Shown here in pieces: positions 60,501 through 64,000 of a DNA stretch of 64,000 nt. The notes under the pieces were generated by a model that saw only the letters and a list, made by a program, of their open reading frames with translations, had not been told where the DNA came from and did no database searches. Within the stretch, counting starts at the first letter, position 1. The number at the start of each line of letters is the position of its first letter. The position numbers and the translations under genes are program-made. Origin of the DNA: Skeletonema tropicum (taxonomy: Eukaryota > Bacillariophyta > Thalassiosirophyceae > Thalassiosirales > Thalassiosiraceae); NCBI GenBank assembly GCA_037178625.1, contig CM074135.1, positions 2,854,001-2,918,000 of the forward strand. The letters run 5' to 3'.

Positions 60501-60594
60501 TTCGCTGTGTTCCAGCAGCAGGATGACTGCTGGAATAGCTGGTGCCGACTATACCATATTCGCCGCCTCCTCCACTCCAGTCATCTCTCTCCAC
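54502..60594 (-). CDS. LINE 2 polyprotein: EN-RT-RNase H-zinc
   Basis: 2030 aa. The N-terminus is Gly/Arg-rich and basic (RRVDVERRRTRNQRRSTAFR), perhaps serving as a nucleic-acid-binding region in place of ORF1. APE endonuclease is at about 180-455 (LLYENINGLNNRM, AAFNEIKINF, CLDANENIYT, GDHRCFVVDF). Reverse transcriptase is at about 740-1070, with GLCQGNGAAPAGW and the catalytic FVDD at 1021-1024. RNase H is at about 1540-1700 (VADGSF, YRGELLG, IYSDCLG, CDSGAKLA). The zinc motif CPSCLDAQES...HVLMC is at about 1802-1818. The segment after it parallels LINE 1 (DKIGWRRFMEGMISKEF, MTHGQWLVRNFLIHDK) and stops where LINE 1 continues into its protease. No frameshift or stop is present, so the element may be active. 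Confidence 0.9.
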   Translation of the reverse strand: MERDDWSGGGGEYGIVGTSYSSSHPAAGTQRNNRGGGNRRVDVERRRTRNQRRSTAFRTREETQRRIKLIDKFGNIKHIIRNGKMAAGNIETIMTAIDRRARRVVDAETLRALQRETLIEEAIDETGTVGELPSAAEKRFLEEHFTRQELEEVRTVDDDLMRVHGRAPQAKREGVVRLLYENINGLNNRMSGNIKLDRGREMLDELEVDIAAFNEIKINFNHKKNVNGLAQLFNGGEAEVTVVHGCNTHEGAISRVQEGGTGILTFGQLAEQFDHMNSGQDVTGLGRFSFSRYIGENGISTWVVCGYQPCVSKGPSTSYQQQRRYFIQKKQPDVKPRDKFYEDLIALLKRWREEGDRIIVCLDANENIYTKRIGQALTEVDGLAMKEVVGDYTGKQLGATYFRGSQPIDGVWATRDIEVLNACVMPVGYGMGDHRCFVVDFSLSSLVGRSLVRVKKLKARRLNTNLPRVAERYNQLLETNLIRHRVDDDHRAAYQAQTKEEARTALASSEEKSKQYMAHAESKCRKIKAGRIPFSAESVTWIKRGEVYRTLLRYHAGRKVNRGNLKRKCRKLKILRPFNLSVAEIAARLKACDSKCDHFRKHGHHYRKKHLNRRLEIAKKKGDETAEKRILAIIKGERDRRFWRKLNYNLGKRFSGSIRTVQVETDGGNVVEYDTKDSVEKAILENIHGEGKRFYQAEEAPICKGRLRGQFGYNADTVAARAVLDGTYEFSDDYHEATKQLFEQIAKIRSLVPMDSVETLIDEVTWAKSWRRSKEATSSSISGFHFGHYIAGAESEYISNYHAVKISLALMRGISLSRWQRGLACMLEKKAGSRLVTKLRSILLLEADLNKANKIIYGDRMMNNIRKYQLMPEEIFSEKNRTADDGALAKILFFDIGRQLRTPAAIASVDASNCYDRIAHAIASLVFQAFGVEQSATESMLTTIQEMRYFLRTAYGDSTRCANSTVEVKYQGLCQGNGAAPAGWAAISITILMAHKADGHGATFVCPFTPSKQIDLAAILFVDDTDIIHINMKKRETINEVHAALTASVRSWNNLLMATGGTLHPDKCFYYLMSYYYDERKQCWLYEDHSKDCYYDIELSLPDGTPFLMKHHSVEHPETMLGVATSPSGSCRSKCNCSEECKGPLDILIEKASDCAQKVLGSRLNRRQFWTWLSACFWPKVSYGLCCQTAPIKDLQTCLQKTYYQLMPVGGMIRTAPKEIRDLDIGFYGGGFPNVPIECGIQQLNKLMMHYGCPSSNGIAAQVSVDLFIIELGRAHQPFDESFQQYHSWVTPSWVKSIWEKVDTFGYKVVLNNIDNPFPRVGDKWLMCVFEDLQYSPKELRQLNRVRLHQQVLFLSDILCVRGSKIDPRYKKRLRREDEKWSKLDFPAEEPSSKDFKVWKSALSQLAPGGLLSVRLGNWVHIGHKLQPWRYCAASNRLFRYMGNDLMEVYPPHENNPRRYVKDGSDHAQVQYNVACTIEEVDTAVYRLVSHAPIPGQSLPPSTLWEVLDQWGSMWMWEDLELTGSYEFLVAAIIDGSLVCVADGSFIKEMYPDICSAAFIMECFKGRGRLVGKFSEKTLAACAYRGELLGLLAIHLILLAVNKLKPTLSGSAQIYSDCLGALNNVEHLPPHRIPSSCRHSDILKNIMIHCRSLTFSTVFSHVSAHKLDHLVWAELSRPEQLNEQCDSGAKLAIYDVDPNAGMAAQPLPLEPICVYVDRGKEKMTSDTGERVRFHGHLALAREIFAKRQILLPSAFVQVDWVNVNKALHEVPRLFQLWACKQVHDIAGTNLRLHRCDPNHSPLCPSCLDAQESCAHVLMCEEEDRVKCFQMSADNLQSWLQSVGTCEVLEKYIMSFVRARNGKSFMDCIASDHDPILRKLASSQDKIGWRRFMEGMISKEFCAIQETHRRLEGSYLSGAKWAQSFSIKLMEMTHGQWLVRNFLIHDKISGMLALERKEELQIAIEEQQEMGLEGLGEEDKYLMEINLDDLETTSGEHQAYWLLSVKAAREAFLIRRQRAQAALRRGQNNHG

Positions 60595-60952
60595 TCATTA
60601 TCTTTGGAGAGCAGATCTTGGCTGAAGTTTGTTGAGTCTGGCGACGTGACATCAATAGCGGGTTGGTAGCCCATATCTTCATAAAATTCAAGTAGATCAA
60701 TCATACTTATCGCTTAATAGACGACATAGGTTGATGTTCTATTCAAGTAAGATGAATTGGAATTACTGTAGGGAAGATCTCACCAGGTATAGAAGATGGA
60801 AGATGTTCCAGGTAGGTAAGTATTGACCAATCAATGTATTTGATGTTGGTAGAAAGTTTGGTCACGATGGTGGCAGAAGAAGATTCCGGAATGTCTATGA
60901 TAGGACAGCAGAAACTTTCCAGCGATGAGGCGAACGTGCAATGATTTGAATG

Positions 60953-61430
60953 GTTCGCGTTGGAGGCAGAAATAATGACCTAAATTCTCTGGAAGCCTCG
61001 GAGTAGATGACTTCCCTCTCTCGAATATCTCGTGAGGTGCCAAACCAGATTATGTTAGCGGCGGAGTTCCGTATATATAATTTGATTGGCGGAATAATTT
61101 GAATCCAATGAGAAAATGGCTTTTCTTGTGAAGGTGCGGGAGTGAATGAAACGGAAAGGAATCTAGTATTGATTGATTTGAGTATGTAGAATCTTTTCAA
61201 TGTGGTTGAAGGTTGAAGCGAACCGAATTTGAATTTGATTGGGTTCGCGTTGGAGGCAGAAATAATGACCAATATTCTCTGGAAGCCTCGGAGTAGATAA
61301 CTTCCCTCTCTCGAATATCTCGTGAGGTGCCAAACCAGATTATTTTAGCGGCGGAGTTCCGTATATATAATTTGATTGGCGGAATAATTTGAATCCAATG
61401 AGAAAATGGCTTTTCTTGTGAAGGTGCGGG
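60953..61430 (-). repeat. Two 290-bp tandem repeats in LINE 2 5' UTR
   Basis: GGTTCGCGTTGGAGGCAGAA begins at about 60952 and again at about 61242. About 180 bp are nearly identical (for example TGATGACTT/TGATAACTT and TTATGTTAG/TTATTTTAG) through GAAGGTGCGGGAG. Tandem 5' units of this sort act as internal promoter monomers in some LINEs; that function here is inferred. Confidence 0.85.
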
Positions 61431-61727
61431 AGCTCGTTGGGTGTTGGGCGGCGAAGCGATCTAGTAGTCCGTAGTGACTGCTAGTTAAATTTGAGATGTC
61501 AGAGCACAGGCGGCGGCGGCTGATGGCGTTTGATATACTTATTTGCTATTAGAAGGTTAGAATATTATCGTTGGCGGCGGTTGATTACGCGGCGTATTGA
61601 TGTTGCTTTGTTGTCATGGTGGTCGTTTTTTTGATGATTTTTTGAGTTTAAGTTTGTGTAGATTTTTGAATTCCTACGTTGATTTTGACTTTTGTACCAA
61701 ATGAGGTCCGGCACCGCAGACGGAAAA

Positions 61728-61746
61728 GTGGATCCTACCTAAGCAT
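61728..61746. repeat. 19-bp target-site duplication, 5' side of LINE 2
   Basis: GTGGATCCTACCTAAGCAT, identical to 54229-54247. It continues into TCTTCTTCAGATTCAGAG, the immediate upstream sequence of the DUF285 gene. Confidence 0.95.
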
Positions 61747-61792
61747 TCTTCTTCAGATTCAGAGCTTGCATTTACTTCAATAGAAAAGAAGA

Positions 61793-64000
61793 ATGGCAGA
61801 CGACAACAATACTTTGGCTGGCAACGGTGACATTGAGCAGGGCATCATTACCTCTGAAAATGCCGACGGCCCACGATCTTCCTCTTCGTCTTGGGAAGCC
61901 GCTGTCGTCACCGGAGGCACATCGTCTAACTCCACAACAGAAGCAGCAGCAGCAACGTGGCTCGCGGGTGGACTCGAGAATATAGACGAAGATGTAGCTC
62001 CGGTGCCTTTGATTCAACAAATAGTCGAGATGGAACTTACTGAACATGTCTCTAAGCCATCACAGTCGCCCACACAGGGTCACGGTGAGATGATGGAGCA
62101 GATTGAGGATGAAGATGGCCCTGCACCCCGTCCATTTAATTCTGCAGAGTTTGAGGATGAACCAAAACCAGAGATTGATTTCGGGACGGAATCAAACGAC
62201 GCAGATGGGCCGTCTCTCCCTCTCGCTTTTCAGCGAGATTCTCTGACTGATGCTGATGGGGAAGAAAAGAAGGTGGCAGCATCACAAATATCAGCATCCA
62301 ATAATCGTCCTCATGAAGCGACCACTGTCGATGTTGCAGATGCAGAAAGAATTGAAAACAGAACGATTGGGGGGGATCCAGATGGTGTTCAGCAAATAAT
62401 TGACGATGACGAAAATCAATCTCCTGGGGGCGAAGAAAATTTGCAGCAGCGATCTCTTGGACCCCCCGGAAACAATGCTACCAGTGGCGATGATTATGCT
62501 CATCAGGTCTTACCAACAGCGGCAGAGAGAAACCCGTCGTTGCACATTCTAGAAGCATGGATGGTTGAAGAAGAAAAGGAGGAGGATTATGTTGCACCTC
62601 CTCAGGCTGCTGTTGAAACTGTTTCTGTTGTCACTCCGGGTGGTCATGATACTGTGTATGAAGCAACTCCCCTTGAGCCCGAACTTCCGTGGTGGAAGCA
62701 GAGGCAAATCAAAATGCTATTGGTGATTATTTTCTCATTGGTTACAGTTTCTGCTGCCAGTCTTGGGTATACATTTTTACGTCCCCCTGATACTGCTGAC
62801 GAAATTATGAGCTTCTCTCCTTCTCAATCTCCAACCAAGCGTAATTATGCATGCTTTGCTGAACGTGGCAGACTCAAGTCTGCTGTTGATCGGTATGTCC
62901 AAGAAGGCTGTAATGAAGGTTCAGACTTTTGCCCTGATAGTATTGTTGGAAGGTATGGTTGGCCGATTGGATCGTGGTGTGTTGACGACGTAACTGACAT
63001 GGCAAGCTTATTTGATGGTCTCAATACTTTTGACGAAGACATATCTGGGTGGAATGTTGGTCAAGTTACCGATATGAATCGAGTGTTCTTTGGGGCTTCA
63101 TCATTCAATCAGGATTTATCATCTTGGAATATGTCATCTGCTACAAACGCGAGAGAAATGTTCAAGGGGGCAATCTCCTTCAACCAAAATCTCTGTGCGT
63201 GGGAAGATACCTTTCCTTACAGCAATGCAAAGGATATATTTGTGGATTCGGGCTGCACTATCACGGTACATCAAGGCCCATTCTGTGCTTCCTTTTGTAA
63301 CGAGGTACCTCCGACAGATTGCTTTACCACCCGGGATGAGCTCAAGGCTGCAGTTGATCAATATGTTCAAGGGCTCTGGGGTGAAGATGACAGATCGAAA
63401 AATGGGTGGCCGATTGGGTCTTGGTGTGTTGAAAATGTGACTGACATGTCAGAATTGTTTCAGGATCTTCGTGCATTTGACGAAGACATCTCAGGGTGGA
63501 ATGTTGGTCAAGTAACTAAGATGGATGGAATGTTCCGATATGCTTCATCATTCAACCAGGATTTGTCGAATTGGAATTGGCATACGTCGTCTGTTACAAG
63601 TTTTTACGGCATGTTCTATGAAGCAACATCTTTTAATGGGGACATCTCGTCTTGGAACACCTCTGCAGTGACTGATATGAGTTGGATGTTCTGGGGAGCT
63701 TCATCATTCAAGCAAGAAGATTTGTCTCGCTGGGATACTTCAGCTGCCGATACTATGGAGTCCATGTTTGAAGGAGCATCATCCTTCAATGGTGACATCT
63801 CGTCTTGGAACACGTCTGCAGTGACTGATATGAGTTACATGTTCTGGGGAGCTTCATCATTCAAGCAAGAAGATTTGTCTCGCTGGGATACTTCTGCCGT
63901 TCAAACTATGAAGTCCATGTTCAATAGAGCATCATCGTTTGATGGCGACATCTCGTCTTGGAACACCTCTGCAGTGACTGATATGAGTTACATGTTCTAT
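61793..64000 (+). CDS. BspA-like DUF285 repeat membrane protein (partial)
   Basis: Starts MADDNNTLAGNGDIEQ and remains open to the window end (736 codons, no stop). Residues 1-305 are acidic and disordered. A single hydrophobic segment follows at about 308-328 (KMLLVIIFSLVTVSAASLGY), suggesting a type II membrane protein with a cytosolic N-terminus. Beyond it come DUF285 (mycoplasma-lipoprotein/BspA-like) repeats built on GWPIGSWCVxxVTDM, FDEDISGWNVGQVTDM, FxGASSFNQDLSSWN and SFNGDISSWNTSAVTDMSxM. There are two larger modules, each opened by a CF...LKxAVDxYVQ segment. Such repeats are numerous in diatoms and are thought to mediate surface binding. LINE 2 is inserted only 65 bp upstream of the start. 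Confidence 0.88.
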   Translation, partial: MADDNNTLAGNGDIEQGIITSENADGPRSSSSSWEAAVVTGGTSSNSTTEAAAATWLAGGLENIDEDVAPVPLIQQIVEMELTEHVSKPSQSPTQGHGEMMEQIEDEDGPAPRPFNSAEFEDEPKPEIDFGTESNDADGPSLPLAFQRDSLTDADGEEKKVAASQISASNNRPHEATTVDVADAERIENRTIGGDPDGVQQIIDDDENQSPGGEENLQQRSLGPPGNNATSGDDYAHQVLPTAAERNPSLHILEAWMVEEEKEEDYVAPPQAAVETVSVVTPGGHDTVYEATPLEPELPWWKQRQIKMLLVIIFSLVTVSAASLGYTFLRPPDTADEIMSFSPSQSPTKRNYACFAERGRLKSAVDRYVQEGCNEGSDFCPDSIVGRYGWPIGSWCVDDVTDMASLFDGLNTFDEDISGWNVGQVTDMNRVFFGASSFNQDLSSWNMSSATNAREMFKGAISFNQNLCAWEDTFPYSNAKDIFVDSGCTITVHQGPFCASFCNEVPPTDCFTTRDELKAAVDQYVQGLWGEDDRSKNGWPIGSWCVENVTDMSELFQDLRAFDEDISGWNVGQVTKMDGMFRYASSFNQDLSNWNWHTSSVTSFYGMFYEATSFNGDISSWNTSAVTDMSWMFWGASSFKQEDLSRWDTSAADTMESMFEGASSFNGDISSWNTSAVTDMSYMFWGASSFKQEDLSRWDTSAVQTMKSMFNRASSFDGDISSWNTSAVTDMSYMFY

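Larger units (their letters stand above)
54248..61727 (-). mobile_element. LINE 2: full-length non-LTR retrotransposon
   Basis: 7480-bp element with a perfect 19-bp target duplication, sense on the minus strand. It has a 1133-bp 5' region (60595-61727) containing two direct 290-bp repeats, a single intact 2030-aa ORF (60594-54502) and a 254-bp 3' UTR with two palindromic hairpins. There are no LTRs. The 3' end also occurs as a truncated copy at 33574-33738, showing that the family retrotransposes. It shares the EN-RT-RNase H-zinc order and many motifs with LINE 1 but lacks the protease and a recognisable ORF1. Confidence 0.93.

Overview
This window looks like nuclear DNA from a diatom (stramenopile alga). 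The evidence is mixed. One recognisable eukaryotic housekeeping gene (AP-3 delta adaptin) has a short GT-AG intron. A secreted prolyl 4-hydroxylase also carries a 96-nt intron. Several protein types are common in diatom genomes: BspA-like DUF285 repeats, ankyrin-like LPLHAA proteins, RNI-type LRR families and a basic VHF/VLVEQ protein. No bacterial operon structure, rRNA, tRNA or CRISPR is visible. The species cannot be named from the sequence alone.

Layout. 0.6-4.0 kb: AP-3 delta subunit (+). 4.0-7.1 kb: a small basic protein gene and three short inverted-repeat DNA elements (MITE-like). 7.4-13.9 kb: three low-complexity proteins of unknown function, two of them divergently transcribed. 14.1-36.2 kb: a tandem array of five minus-strand LRR paralogues plus relics. 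The third paralogue is split by a 9.56-kb non-LTR retrotransposon (20483-30041) with a 17-bp target-site duplication (TSD). 37.5-43.9 kb: an unknown membrane-anchored protein, a nonsense-interrupted ORF and an ankyrin-like protein. 43.9-49.5 kb: a hairpin-repeat array, gene-poor DNA and a ShK/prolyl 4-hydroxylase gene. 49.5-54.2 kb: a Mutator-like DNA transposon with 91-bp identical terminal inverted repeats (TIRs), carrying a transposase gene broken by a SINE and a gene with a Gal4-type Zn2Cys6 motif. 54.2-61.7 kb: a second full-length non-LTR retrotransposon with a 19-bp TSD. 61.8-64.0 kb: the start of a DUF285-repeat membrane protein that runs off the window.

The most unusual content is in the mobile elements. 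The first LINE encodes endonuclease, reverse transcriptase, RNase H, a zinc motif and a C-terminal Ulp1-type (C48) cysteine protease with its catalytic residues in one 2455-aa ORF. Its upstream ORF1 is joined to it by a TAATG stop-start overlap and is built largely from three 495-bp tandem repeats. The second LINE has the same EN-RT-RNH-zinc order without the protease or a recognisable ORF1. The Mutator-like element pairs a transposase with a fungal-type Zn2Cys6 protein. The LRR paralogues share upstream GAGTGCCGTA repeats, vary in the number of a C-terminal heptad repeat, and are decaying to different degrees. Together the window reads as a gene-sparse, transposon-rich region around a young tandem gene family.
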